The translations under genes and the position numbers were made by a program. A DNA stretch of 64,000 bases from PHAA01 sp964494735 (GTDB lineage Bacteria; Bacillota; Syntrophomonadia; Syntrophomonadales; Syntrophomonadaceae), in contig CAZBSD010000007.1 of NCBI GenBank assembly GCA_964494735.1, positions 18,030-82,029 of the forward strand, written 5' to 3'. Positions 34,330 to 42,051 of this stretch are shown here, piece after piece. Below the pieces are notes generated by a model. It did not search any database. It saw only the letters and a program-made list of their open reading frames with translations, and had not been told where the DNA came from. Each line of letters opens with the position of its first letter. The stretch's first letter is position 1.

Positions 34330-35376
34330 ATGGACAGACAGATAGCAACGGAATTGGAAATTAGCCCCAAGCAACACTATTATCGAGTAACGGTGGTAAC
34401 CTTGGGAGTATGCCTCATCTTGCTGGCTGTGGCGGCCTTGTGTATGGGCAGATACTCCGTCGACTACCAACAGGTGGTTCGTATCCTGGCTTCGTTGGTG
34501 CTCCCGGTTGAGCAAACCTGGACCAAGACCATGCAGGATGTGGTGCTTAACTTGCGTCTGCCCCGGGTCCTGGCCGCCATCCTGGTAGGCGGGGCACTCT
34601 CCCTGGCTGGTGCTACCTACCAGGGTATGTTCGAGAATCCCCTGGTATCACCTGATATCTTGGGAGTATCTTCTGGAGCCTGTGTCGGAGCAGCAGGAGC
34701 TATACTACTGGGATTGGGCAATACTGAAATACAGCTGTTTGCCTTCCTGGGCGGGATAACGGCAGTGTCCATGACACTTGCCATCCCCGCCTTGATGCGC
34801 CGTAAATCGACCATCGCCCTTGTTCTCTCCGGAGTTATTGTGGGGGGATTTATGATGGCCATATTGGGGATGATGAAATACATCGCCGATACCGAGACCG
34901 AATTGGCAGACATGGTATACTGGCAGCTAGGCAGTATCGCCAAAGTCACTTATCCGACATTATCGGCCGCCGCCCCCATCATGCTAATTACCGGAGCGAT
35001 ACTGCTGGCCATGCGCTGGCGTATCAACCTTCTGTCCCTCGGCGACGAACAAGCGCGAACCCTGGGAGTTAACTTGCGCCTGGAACGAGGGATGGCCATC
35101 ATGTGCTCCACCCTGCTAACCGCTTGCGCGGTCTGTTTAAGCGGCACAGTAGGATGGATAGGACTGATAATGCCTCATGTGGCCCGCATGATAGTGGGCC
35201 ATGACAATGTTCGGCTTCTGCCCACTGCTACACTCATGAGCGCCGGTTTCCTGATAATAGTTGACACCATAGCCCGGACCCTGACCGGGGGAGAGCTGCC
35301 CCTGGGCATTCTGACCGGATTTATCGGAGCTCCCTTCTTCGCCTGGATTTTAATCAAGCAAAGGGGGAATCTGTAG
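34330..35376 (+). CDS. FecCD-type ABC permease 2
   Basis: A 348-residue permease with about ten helices and the same signature blocks as permease 1: NLRLPRVLAAILVGGALSLAG, NPLVSPDILGVSSGACVGAA and SGTVGWIGLIMPHVARMIVG. A short charged N-terminus precedes helix 1. The ATG stands 5 bases after GGGAGTG; an in-frame ATG 39 bases earlier lacks a site. The strong likeness to permease 1 shows the importer was duplicated within the island, or acquired twice. It partners the next ATPase. Confidence 0.9.
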   Translation: MDRQIATELEISPKQHYYRVTVVTLGVCLILLAVAALCMGRYSVDYQQVVRILASLVLPVEQTWTKTMQDVVLNLRLPRVLAAILVGGALSLAGATYQGMFENPLVSPDILGVSSGACVGAAGAILLGLGNTEIQLFAFLGGITAVSMTLAIPALMRRKSTIALVLSGVIVGGFMMAILGMMKYIADTETELADMVYWQLGSIAKVTYPTLSAAAPIMLITGAILLAMRWRINLLSLGDEQARTLGVNLRLERGMAIMCSTLLTACAVCLSGTVGWIGLIMPHVARMIVGHDNVRLLPTATLMSAGFLIIVDTIARTLTGGELPLGILTGFIGAPFFAWILIKQRGNL

Positions 35377-35377
35377 G

Positions 35378-36160
35378 GTGGCAGCTTTACTAGAGGTCAA
35401 CAATGCTAGTTTCGCCTATGAAGACCAACGCGTCATATTTGACAAAGTACAGTTTACCATCAAGCAGGGCGACCTGTTGACAATCCTGGGCCCCAATGGA
35501 TCTGGCAAATCCACCCTGCTCAACTGTATCGCCGGCCTCTGCCGCCTGAAGAGGGGCAAGATCTTCCTGGACGGCCAAGACCTTAATCATATGGCTCACA
35601 AACAGATTGCTCAAAAGATAGCCTATCTCCCCCAAACATATCAAGTTGCCTATGGATTTTCGGTACGAGAGTTTATCGTCATGGGAAGAGCTCCGCACCT
35701 GGGGGTTTTCAGCAAACCGTCCCGCCAGGATTATCAACTGGCCGATGAAACCATGGCACAGATGAATCTGATCCATTTTGCCAATAAAGCTGTCACCCGT
35801 ATCAGCGGTGGGGAGAGGCAATTGGTCTGCATTGCCCGGGCAATCGTTCAGAAACCGGAACTTATCTTGTTTGATGAACCCACCTCAGCATTGGATTATG
35901 GCAATCAACTAAGGGTGCTGAGACTCATCAAGCAGTTGTCGGCCGAGGGATATTCGATAATTATGACCACTCATAATCCGGATCATCCTATTTTGCTGGG
36001 TGGAGCAGCGGGGGTTCTTTCCCGCGCAGGGCATATGGAGACCGGTCCAGTAGACGAGATCCTGAAGCAGGAACGATTAAGTGAACTGTACGGCATCAAT
36101 ATGCAGATTGTATATGTCAACGAGATATCCCGCTATGCGTGTGTGCCTGAAAGCCTATAG
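35378..36160 (+). CDS. ABC transporter ATPase 2 (FecE/MolC-like)
   Basis: A 260-residue ATPase with Walker A GPNGSGKST, Q-loop LPQTYQVAYGFSVREF, signature ISGGERQLVCIARA, Walker B LILFDEPTSALD, and TTHNPDHPILL. It is closely related to ATPase 1 but ends without that protein's basic tail. The GTG start lies 1 base after the permease stop, with GGGGGA about 10 bases upstream, so expression is coupled. It energises importer 2. Confidence 0.92.
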   Translation: MAALLEVNNASFAYEDQRVIFDKVQFTIKQGDLLTILGPNGSGKSTLLNCIAGLCRLKRGKIFLDGQDLNHMAHKQIAQKIAYLPQTYQVAYGFSVREFIVMGRAPHLGVFSKPSRQDYQLADETMAQMNLIHFANKAVTRISGGERQLVCIARAIVQKPELILFDEPTSALDYGNQLRVLRLIKQLSAEGYSIIMTTHNPDHPILLGGAAGVLSRAGHMETGPVDEILKQERLSELYGINMQIVYVNEISRYACVPESL

Positions 36161-36383
36161 GCTATGCTTCAGGTTGGAAGCATCGGGGAGAAAAGGTCGG
36201 GACGGGGTTTTAACAGGAGAACTGACCGGACCAAACATTTCAAAACAGGCCTCAGTTATGATGATGGTTTACATCCAAGGTTGGGTGTGATATCTTATAA
36301 ACATTGAATGGGACCATGAAGGTTTCGATCCTTATCAAACGATTATAAATACTAGGTAAATGGAATAGTGGATATGCAGTAAT

Positions 36384-36426
36384 CGACCCATGAAGGGCTG
36401 CTCGGGCAAGCCTTTATGGGTCGTTT
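36384..36426 (+). promoter_or_regulatory. Attenuator-like hairpin just before cbiM
   Basis: Perfect outer stem CGACCCAT / ATGGGTCG with an inner AAGG / CCTT stem, followed by TTTCAATTT. It ends about 24 bases before the start codon. It could terminate leader transcripts or be the expression platform of an unrecognised metal sensor; no known aptamer is visible in the 220 bases upstream. Confidence 0.5.
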
Positions 36427-36449
36427 CAATTTGTAGGGGAGTTGATAGT

Positions 36450-37502
36450 ATGCACATGGCAGATGCGCTGGTTTCTCCCTTGGTAGGGGGGACCATGCTG
36501 GCGGTTACGGCTGGGTTAGCCGTCTACTCAGCCCGGAAGCTGCACAGTGACCTGGATGAAAAGAAGATACCCTTGATGGGGGTGATGGGTGCTTTTGTAT
36601 TCGCCGCCCAAATGATTAATTTCACGATTCCCGCCACTGGTTCAAGCGGGCATATTGGGGGTGGTTTGCTGTTAGCGGCATTGTTGGGGCCGCACGCGGG
36701 ATTTCTGACCCTGGCATCGGTCCTGCTGATACAAGCTTTATTCTTTGCCGATGGAGGTCTGCTGGCTTACGGATGCAATGTGTTCAACATGGGGTGCTGG
36801 ACTTGTTTCCTGGCCTACCCCCTGATCTACAAATGGTTTACCGGCAGGGGATTCACCCCTCGCAACATTTTCTGGGCTTCATTGGTATCGGTGGTGGTGG
36901 CTTTGCAACTGGGAGCCTTCAGCGTGGTCCTGGAGACGCTGCTGTCGGGTAAAACCGAACTGCCCTTTACCACTTTTGTCATGCTTATGCAGCCTATCCA
37001 CTTGGGTATAGGCATTGTCGAAGGACTAATAACCGCGGCGTTGCTGGTCTATGTGTGGAGAGCCCGGCCGGAAATATTGGCCAGAACCAGAGCGGGGGAA
37101 CCCCTGGATAATATCTCCGTACGGAGAGTACTGACCGGAATGGTAGTTATGGTTTTTTTTGTCGGCGGGGTATTGTCCTGGTTTGCTTCCACCCACCCCG
37201 ATGGTTTGGAATGGTCTATAGAGAAGGTAGCGGGGACGGCAGAGCTGCAAAATTCGGATGGGATCCATCAGATATTGGGGGATTTTCAGGACAACACCGC
37301 CTTTCTGCCCGATTATGGTTTCAAGTCGCTCGAGCCTGAAGGGAGTAATGATGCGGGCGAGGAAGCCGCGGTTTGGCCGGCGACCAATGCCGGCACCAGC
37401 GTAGCCGGATTAGTGGGTGGGGGAATGACCCTGGTCCTGGCCGGAATGATTGGTTGGGGTCTAAGCCTGTTCAAGAGGAAAAATAGACGAGTTACCGCCT
37501 AG
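36450..37502 (+). CDS. cbiM: Nickel/cobalt ECF transporter component, CbiM with fused CbiN-like (PDGLE) domain
   Basis: A 350-residue membrane protein. It begins MHMADAL, where His2 is the metal ligand of CbiM/NikM. The seven-helix CbiM core (FAAQMINFTIPATGSSGHIGGG, then GCNVFNMG) fills residues 1-220. The remainder carries the CbiN/PDGLE motif ASTHPDGLEW and a final membrane helix, so M and N functions are fused, as in NikMN proteins. The metal is nickel or cobalt; the downstream [NiFe] hydrogenase and CooT-type gene favour nickel (inference). The ATG follows AGGGGAGTTGATAGT; longer readings upstream cross the leader hairpin. Confidence 0.92.
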   Translation: MHMADALVSPLVGGTMLAVTAGLAVYSARKLHSDLDEKKIPLMGVMGAFVFAAQMINFTIPATGSSGHIGGGLLLAALLGPHAGFLTLASVLLIQALFFADGGLLAYGCNVFNMGCWTCFLAYPLIYKWFTGRGFTPRNIFWASLVSVVVALQLGAFSVVLETLLSGKTELPFTTFVMLMQPIHLGIGIVEGLITAALLVYVWRARPEILARTRAGEPLDNISVRRVLTGMVVMVFFVGGVLSWFASTHPDGLEWSIEKVAGTAELQNSDGIHQILGDFQDNTAFLPDYGFKSLEPEGSNDAGEEAAVWPATNAGTSVAGLVGGGMTLVLAGMIGWGLSLFKRKNRRVTA

Positions 37503-37561
37503 AGTTCGCTGGGAACGGGGGGCAGAGCCCCTGTGCGGCTGGCTTGGAGGATTTGATATAT

Positions 37562-38371
37562 TTGGGCAAAATCCAAGAATACTTATACGACCTGCGGCTC
37601 CTGGATGAACTGGCGCAAACCCCGAATCCGATCAGCGACCTCCACCCCCTGGTTAAGTTCATCACCACAATGGTTTTTCTGTCGGTGGTGGTGTCGTATG
37701 ATCGTTATCAGGTCGGCGGCCTATTACCCCTATTTCTGTACCCAGTGGCGTTGTATTCCCTATCGGCCTTGCCACTGGGTCAAATTCTCAAGCGCATCGG
37801 CTGGGTGATGCCGCTCATCATCGGAATCGGTGTTTTCAATCCGCTCATCGATCAGAACCAGGTCAGTATTTTGAACTACACTATTTCAGCTGGCTGGATG
37901 ACTTTCCTGTCGATTATGATCAAAGGGATTCTGACCGTAGCGGCCACTATCCTCTTGATTGCCACCACCGGAATCGACCGGCTGGGATGGGTTATGCGGA
38001 TACTCAAAGTCCCAAGGCTGCTGGTGCTGCAGTTGTTGCTAACCTATCGATACATTGCGGTTCTTGGGGAGGAACTGGCCCGGATGCTGCTAGCTTATTC
38101 TCTGAGGGCCCCGGGGCAGAAAGGGATTAAGGCGGAGGCCTGGGGTTCATTTGCCGGGGGTCTGTTACTTCGGTCTTTGGATCGCGCCCAGCGGGTGTAT
38201 GCAGCTATGGTGTTAAGAGGTTTTGATGGGGACTACCATATTGGGCAGATAAGACCCGCGACTGGTCGTGATGTAGTGTTCATGGTTGGCTGGATTCTGT
38301 TTTTTGTAACCGTCCGGCTGGTCGACATACCATTGTGGTTAGGTTCATTTCTGGTAGGAGGATTCAATTAG
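37562..38371 (+). CDS. cbiQ: Nickel/cobalt ECF transporter transmembrane component
   Basis: A protein of about 269 residues with five or six helices. DLHPLVKFITTMVFLSVVVS near the N-terminus and the pair of Ala/Arg motifs (ELARMLLAYSLRA and DRAQRVYAAMVLRGF), which couple to the ATPase, are characteristic of CbiQ/EcfT. Three in-frame TTG codons lie at the start; I use the one 11 bases after GGAGG, but 37544 or 37553 are possible. It overlaps no neighbour; its stop is adjacent to the cbiO start. Confidence 0.9.
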   Translation: MGKIQEYLYDLRLLDELAQTPNPISDLHPLVKFITTMVFLSVVVSYDRYQVGGLLPLFLYPVALYSLSALPLGQILKRIGWVMPLIIGIGVFNPLIDQNQVSILNYTISAGWMTFLSIMIKGILTVAATILLIATTGIDRLGWVMRILKVPRLLVLQLLLTYRYIAVLGEELARMLLAYSLRAPGQKGIKAEAWGSFAGGLLLRSLDRAQRVYAAMVLRGFDGDYHIGQIRPATGRDVVFMVGWILFFVTVRLVDIPLWLGSFLVGGFN

Positions 38372-39139
38372 ATGAGTCATCACAAGATAGAAATCAAGGA
38401 CCTTTATTTCACTTATCCGGATGGACTGCGGGCGATAAGAAACGCCTCGTTTTCAATATTGCATGGTGAATCGGTAGGGATCATCGGGGCCAACGGGGCT
38501 GGCAAATCAACCTTGCTGATGCTTTTGATGGGCATCCTCCATGCCGAGGCCGGTGAAATCATAATTGGCGATATGCGCCTGACCAAGAAGACTCTCCCCT
38601 TGATCCGGCAAAGGATAGGGATGGTCTTCCAGGATCCGGATGATCAATTGTTCATGACTTCGGTAGGTGAGGATGTGGCCTTTGGGCCTCGCAATTTGCG
38701 GTTGACTGAGGAAGAAATCCAGGAGCGGGTAGCGGAGGCCTTGGCCCAGGTAGGTATAGGCCACCTGGTCGGACGCTCCCCCTCTAAACTATCGGGAGGA
38801 GAGAAACGGGCGGCAGCTATCGCCTCAGTCCTGTCCATGCGACCCGATATCCTGATCATGGATGAGCCGACCGCCTCGCTGGATCCCAAATCCCGCCGAC
38901 GGGTGATGTCTCTGCTGGATGGGTTCCATCATACCAAGATCATAACCAGTCATGACCTGGACATGGTGCTGGAGGTCTGCCAAAGGGTTATAGTGATGAA
39001 CGACGGCTTTATTGCCGCTGATGGCAATAGTGTGGAAATCCTCGGCGATCTGAAGTTGCTGGACGGATGCGGGTTGGAGCTCCCTTTGTCCCTGCAAAAA
39101 TGCCCGGTCTGCCAGAGTCGGCAGTTCAGGGTAGTATGA
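38372..39139 (+). CDS. cbiO: Nickel/cobalt ECF transporter ATPase
   Basis: A 255-residue ATPase. Walker A is GANGAGKST, Q-loop VFQDPDDQLFMTSVGEDVAFGP (typical of ECF ATPases), signature LSGGEKRAAAIASV, Walker B ILIMDEPTASLD, and SHDLDMVL carries the switch His. After the core is a short tail with a CPVCQS pair that could bind a metal ion and is not standard in CbiO. It starts right at the cbiQ stop with AGGAGGATTCAATTAG upstream. It completes a CbiMQO importer. Confidence 0.92.
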   Translation: MSHHKIEIKDLYFTYPDGLRAIRNASFSILHGESVGIIGANGAGKSTLLMLLMGILHAEAGEIIIGDMRLTKKTLPLIRQRIGMVFQDPDDQLFMTSVGEDVAFGPRNLRLTEEEIQERVAEALAQVGIGHLVGRSPSKLSGGEKRAAAIASVLSMRPDILIMDEPTASLDPKSRRRVMSLLDGFHHTKIITSHDLDMVLEVCQRVIVMNDGFIAADGNSVEILGDLKLLDGCGLELPLSLQKCPVCQSRQFRVV

Positions 39140-39212
39140 CTCCCGGCTAAACCAGGTTGATGTCTTAGCAGTCGATTGTGTTATACTGATGTCCAAAAGA
39201 GGAGGGCCTGAT

Positions 39213-39641
39213 GTGAAGATAGCGGTTGTAGATGGCCAGGGCGGCGGGATAGGCCGGCTCATAGTGGAGAGACTGCGTCAGGAGTTGGGAGACAACTGCC
39301 ACATCCTGGCCCTGGGCACTAATGCGGTAGCATCTTCACTTATGCTGAAAGCAGGGGCCAACGAAGGGGCCAGCGGAGAAAACGCCATCGTACGCGGTTG
39401 TCTTCAGGTCGACGTCATCATTGGCTCGGTGGCTATTGTAGCCGCCCATAGTTATCTGGGGGAATTGACTCCCCGCATGGCTGAAGCGGTGGCTTGCGCC
39501 GAAGCAGTCAAGCTGTTGCTGCCGTTGAACAGGTACAAGTTGGAAATATGCGGAGTTTATGATCAGCCTTTGCCCATGCAGATCAACGGACTGGTGGCCC
39601 GGGTGCGGGAAATATATCAAGGCAGTCTGGCTTGCAGATAA
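39213..39641 (+). CDS. DUF3842 family protein
   Basis: A 142-residue protein of the DUF3842 family. It opens with VKIAVVDGQGGGIGRLIVERL, which looks like a Rossmann-type nucleotide loop, and continues LALGTNAVASSLMLKAGANEGASGENAIV and CLQVDVIIGSVAIVAAHSYLGELTPRMA. Family members are small, cytoplasmic and often found beside nickel or cobalt importers and FmdE in Clostridia. No reaction is known. The GTG start follows GAGGAGGGCCTGAT; an upstream ATG overlaps the binding site. It sits between cbiO and fmdE in one orientation. Confidence 0.85.
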   Translation: MKIAVVDGQGGGIGRLIVERLRQELGDNCHILALGTNAVASSLMLKAGANEGASGENAIVRGCLQVDVIIGSVAIVAAHSYLGELTPRMAEAVACAEAVKLLLPLNRYKLEICGVYDQPLPMQINGLVARVREIYQGSLACR

Positions 39642-39695
39642 TAGGCAGCATTACTATGTAATCGAACATTAGTTTTTGGAAAGGTCGGTGCTGAT

Positions 39696-40280
39696 ATGTG
39701 CAGTAACATGCCTCCCTTGGAGTTGGCTATTCAGTTTCATGGTCATATCTGTCCGGGGTTGTTGATGGGGGTTAGAGTGGCAGAGTTTGCCCGCGATTAC
39801 CTGGAAGTGAGTCCGGACCGGGATGAAGAACTGCTGGCCATAGTGGAGACCAACTCCTGCAGCGTGGACGCCATCCAGTCTATTTTAGGCTGTACGTTTG
39901 GTAAAGGTAACCTGGTGTTCAAAGATTATGGCAAGAGTGTGTATACCATAGCCAGCCGGGACAAGAACCGAGCGATCCGCATTGTGCAGAAATACCAGTC
40001 CCAGCCCCACCGCGACAACTTACGCTACCGGGAATTGAATCACCGGGAGGAGCTGACCGAAGCTGAGGCGGCCGAGAAAGAAGGTCTGCTGGCCTCCATC
40101 TTCGAGAGAATCATAACCACGCCTTTCGAGGATATGTTCGACTGGCGTGAGATAGAACTGGAATTCCCAGCCCGGGCCAGTGTTTATCCAACCGTGCAAT
40201 GTTCGGTGTGCGGGGAAGGGGTAATGCAGCCGAGAGCTTTATTGAACGGGCAGCAGTATGTCTGTCCTGCTTGCGCATAA
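39696..40280 (+). CDS. FmdE family protein with zinc ribbon
   Basis: A 194-residue protein of the FmdE family (PF02663). The N-terminal ELAIQFHGHICPGLLMGVRVA and VETNSCSVDAIQSILGCTFGKGNL carry the conserved His and Cys residues that bind metal; DYGKSVYTIASR follows. The C-terminus is a zinc ribbon (CSVCGEGVMQPR, then YVCPACA). FmdE was named from the methanogen molybdenum formylmethanofuran dehydrogenase operon, but bacterial copies are common in metal-related clusters and their role is not settled. Here it lies between a Ni/Co importer and a CooT-type protein. The ATG follows GGAAAGGTCGGTGCTGAT. Confidence 0.88.
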   Translation: MCSNMPPLELAIQFHGHICPGLLMGVRVAEFARDYLEVSPDRDEELLAIVETNSCSVDAIQSILGCTFGKGNLVFKDYGKSVYTIASRDKNRAIRIVQKYQSQPHRDNLRYRELNHREELTEAEAAEKEGLLASIFERIITTPFEDMFDWREIELEFPARASVYPTVQCSVCGEGVMQPRALLNGQQYVCPACA

Positions 40281-40296
40281 AAAGGAGGGAGCACCG

Positions 40297-41097
40297 ATGT
40301 GTGAAGCCAATGTCTATATCAGCCGGGATGGCCTGGAAGAGCTGCTGATGGAGAGTGTGGATCGTATCATACCTGGCGAAGATCAGAACATCCTGTTGGA
40401 GAACATATTCGGCGAGCGCCGGCTGGTGAAAGCCCGCATCAAAGAGATGGAACTGGTGCAACACCGTATCGTCCTGGAGGAGATCAAGGAGACAGTTTTC
40501 AAGCCGCAGGCCGAATTGTGGCTGGAGCCGGATACCGACCATGGTCATTTTCATCCCGGCGAAGAAGCCCGCATGCGCCTGTATAAGGGATTCAATATGC
40601 GACCCGAGCAGGAATTAGACCTGGAAGGCAGCGAGGCCTTCGTAATGGTCAACGGGAATCTTCAGAAGTTAGACATGCACCGGCACCATGGGGGGATGGA
40701 ATTGGAATTGGGCCAGACATTGGAAGGGTTGGCCCAAGTCTATGTACACCAGAAGGATGACCGGGACTTATACGCGACGGCCATCATGGAGGTTGGACAT
40801 CACCACCACCATGGCACGCAATCGCTGGGACTTCCTCTGGAAATTGTGCCGATGGACTACAGCCATGCCCGCTTGGGTGAAAACTACAGTATTCAGGTGC
40901 TGAAGGATGGGCGCCCCCTGGCTGGCGTGGAAGTCAAGGCCACTTTTAAGGGGACCCCTAGCCGCGACTATCCTCACCACCTCAAGACCGATGCCGAGGG
41001 CAAATGCCGCTTGTTTCTGACCGCCCGCGGCAATTACTTGTTCTCGATCACCGCCGGCGATATCACCACAACTTTTACTTTGATCAAGAGTTTCTAG
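40297..41097 (+). CDS. CooT nickel-binding domain fused to DUF4198
   Basis: A 266-residue protein with two domains. Residues 1-66 match CooT (PF10133): MCEANVYI, with Cys2 the known nickel-site residue of Rhodospirillum CooT, then MESVDRIIPGEDQNILLENIFGE. Residues about 67-266 match DUF4198, a domain linked with nickel or cobalt uptake: WLEPDTDHGHFHPGEEA, and a late Ig-like part with YSIQVLKDGRPLAGVEV and KTDAEGKCRLFL. The linker carries GHHHHHG (His 168-172), an extra metal-binding stretch. There is no signal peptide, although DUF4198 proteins are usually exported. The start follows AAAGGAGGGAGCACCG. The fusion strongly suggests nickel handling. Confidence 0.82.
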   Translation: MCEANVYISRDGLEELLMESVDRIIPGEDQNILLENIFGERRLVKARIKEMELVQHRIVLEEIKETVFKPQAELWLEPDTDHGHFHPGEEARMRLYKGFNMRPEQELDLEGSEAFVMVNGNLQKLDMHRHHGGMELELGQTLEGLAQVYVHQKDDRDLYATAIMEVGHHHHHGTQSLGLPLEIVPMDYSHARLGENYSIQVLKDGRPLAGVEVKATFKGTPSRDYPHHLKTDAEGKCRLFLTARGNYLFSITAGDITTTFTLIKSF

Positions 41098-41250
41098 TCC
41101 AAGCTGGACATACACGTTAGGCAGGGTTAATCGAATAACCCGATTCGATGGGGGGTGGGCCAATATGCCCGCCCTTCGCTTATCCCAACGACCAACAGGA
41201 AAAAGGCAGTATCGCAAAATATTGGTCAACCGTCTGCCCGTATTATGCCC

Positions 41251-41282
41251 AAAAAGAACCCTTTGCGGAGGAACGCAAAGGG
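41251..41282 (-). terminator. Minus-strand terminator
   Basis: Perfect 9-bp arms (CCCTTTGCG / CGCAAAGGG) with a 6-base loop. On the minus strand the hairpin is followed by TTCTTTTT; on the plus strand there is no T-tract. It would end a transcript coming from riboswitch R4. Confidence 0.7.
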
Positions 41283-41373
41283 CCACAAAAAAGTATGGGA
41301 TTGGATACTAGAACAGTCCCACGCTTCATCCTGACCCCCCCGAATGTCGTGAACGGCATGACATCCAGAATGC

Positions 41374-41403
41374 AGAAAGCCAAACCCTGTGCGAAGGTTT
41401 GGC
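41374..41403 (-). terminator. Terminator-like hairpin of orphan riboswitch R4
   Basis: Perfect 8-bp stem GCCAAACC / GGTTTGGC in the minus direction with a 9-base loop, followed by TTTCTGCATTCT. The T-tract is weak. Confidence 0.55.
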
Positions 41404-41429
41404 TATAAAGGCAAAACGTATAGAAGCCT

Positions 41430-41528
41430 TCCTAGCTACTCCTTTCCACACTGGGAGGCGCAACCGTTTCCAGTTACACCCAACGGTTTCATAACCATGG
41501 CCGGGGCTGTAGGTAGTGAAACTCGGAG
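41430..41528 (-). promoter_or_regulatory. Moco/Tuco-family riboswitch R4, orphan, minus strand
   Basis: Read on the minus strand: CTCCGAG at the 5' end, GGTGTAACTGGAAACGGTTG stem-loop, GCGCCTCCCAGTGTGGAAAG and GGAG closing the outer stem. This is as good a match as the copies with genes. Downstream on this strand there is a terminator at 41374-41403, a second at 41251-41282, and then only the antisense of the CooT gene. Confidence 0.85.
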
Positions 41529-41710
41529 ATCTAAGATCGAAACCAATGACTTATTCTAGTGTTTTGATTTTACACATAACAACTGACCTAATGCAATACC
41601 TGATCAATAAATTAATTGAAAAAGATGAAAAACATAAAAATACACAAGGATAAGCAGGATTTAATTTTTGATACGTAGAATAAACAGATTCAGACTAAAT
41701 AAGACAGCTA

Positions 41711-41738
41711 TTGATTTACAAAAGATTTCGAATATACA
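41711..41738 (+). promoter_or_regulatory. Probable sigma-A promoter for the hydrogenase operon
   Basis: TTGATT and TATACA with a 16-base spacer; transcription would begin about 10 bases before riboswitch R5. Confidence 0.6.
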
Positions 41739-41756
41739 GCCCAATCGAATATTTAT

Positions 41757-41848
41757 TCTCCGAGCCTGCGGTCCTAAAGTCATCTATGGACCCCTGGCCG
41801 TAAGGGTTCGTTTGGAAACGAGCGAGCCTTCCATTGTGAAAAGGAGAT
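41757..41848 (+). promoter_or_regulatory. Moco/Tuco-family riboswitch R5 (hydrogenase operon leader)
   Basis: CTCCGAGCCTGCGGTCCTAA at the 5' side, then GGGTTCGTTTGGAAACGAGC, GAGCCTTCCATTGTGAAAAG and GGAG closing the outer stem. R6 is nearly the same sequence. The element is followed by a terminator at 41914-41945 and then directly by hypA. Confidence 0.88.
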
Positions 41849-41913
41849 GCTTGGTTTGGCATTGGCAGGCCCAGGGAAATATACGATTTTCCCAGCCTGA
41901 TAATTATGCACTT

Positions 41914-41945
41914 ATGCTCAGCATTTCCGGCTGGGCATTTTTTAT
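41914..41945 (+). terminator. Terminator of riboswitch R5
   Basis: Nine-bp stem (ATGCTCAGC / GCTGGGCAT with one G-T pair), 7-base loop, then TTTTTTATT. Confidence 0.85.
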
Positions 41946-42051
41946 TGGGTTAAACCAGGGCGGTTACTCTCACCCAGCCGGCAGTTTATGTGAAATCGTT
42001 CTCAAAAACAGCAATTATCGTTGCCGTCCAGTAGGAATAGAGGTGTGTAAT

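Larger units (their letters stand above)
41098..42051. other. 954-base regulatory region between CooT and hypA
   Basis: No protein gene of normal size. It holds two divergent riboswitches (R4 minus, R5 plus), their terminators, and an AT-rich 230-base stretch between them that must contain the divergent promoters. A 28-codon minus-strand frame (41243-41329, preceded by GGGGGGTCAGG) runs through the second terminator and is doubtful. Confidence 0.7.

Noticed and set aside
41243..41329. 28-codon minus-strand gene behind riboswitch R4
   Set aside because: It has a purine-rich leader but reads straight through a strong terminator hairpin, so I mention it only as part of the orphan-unit finding.
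41148..41408. 86-codon open frame after the CooT gene
   Set aside because: It lies opposite the orphan riboswitch unit, has no binding site, and shows no recognisable protein features.
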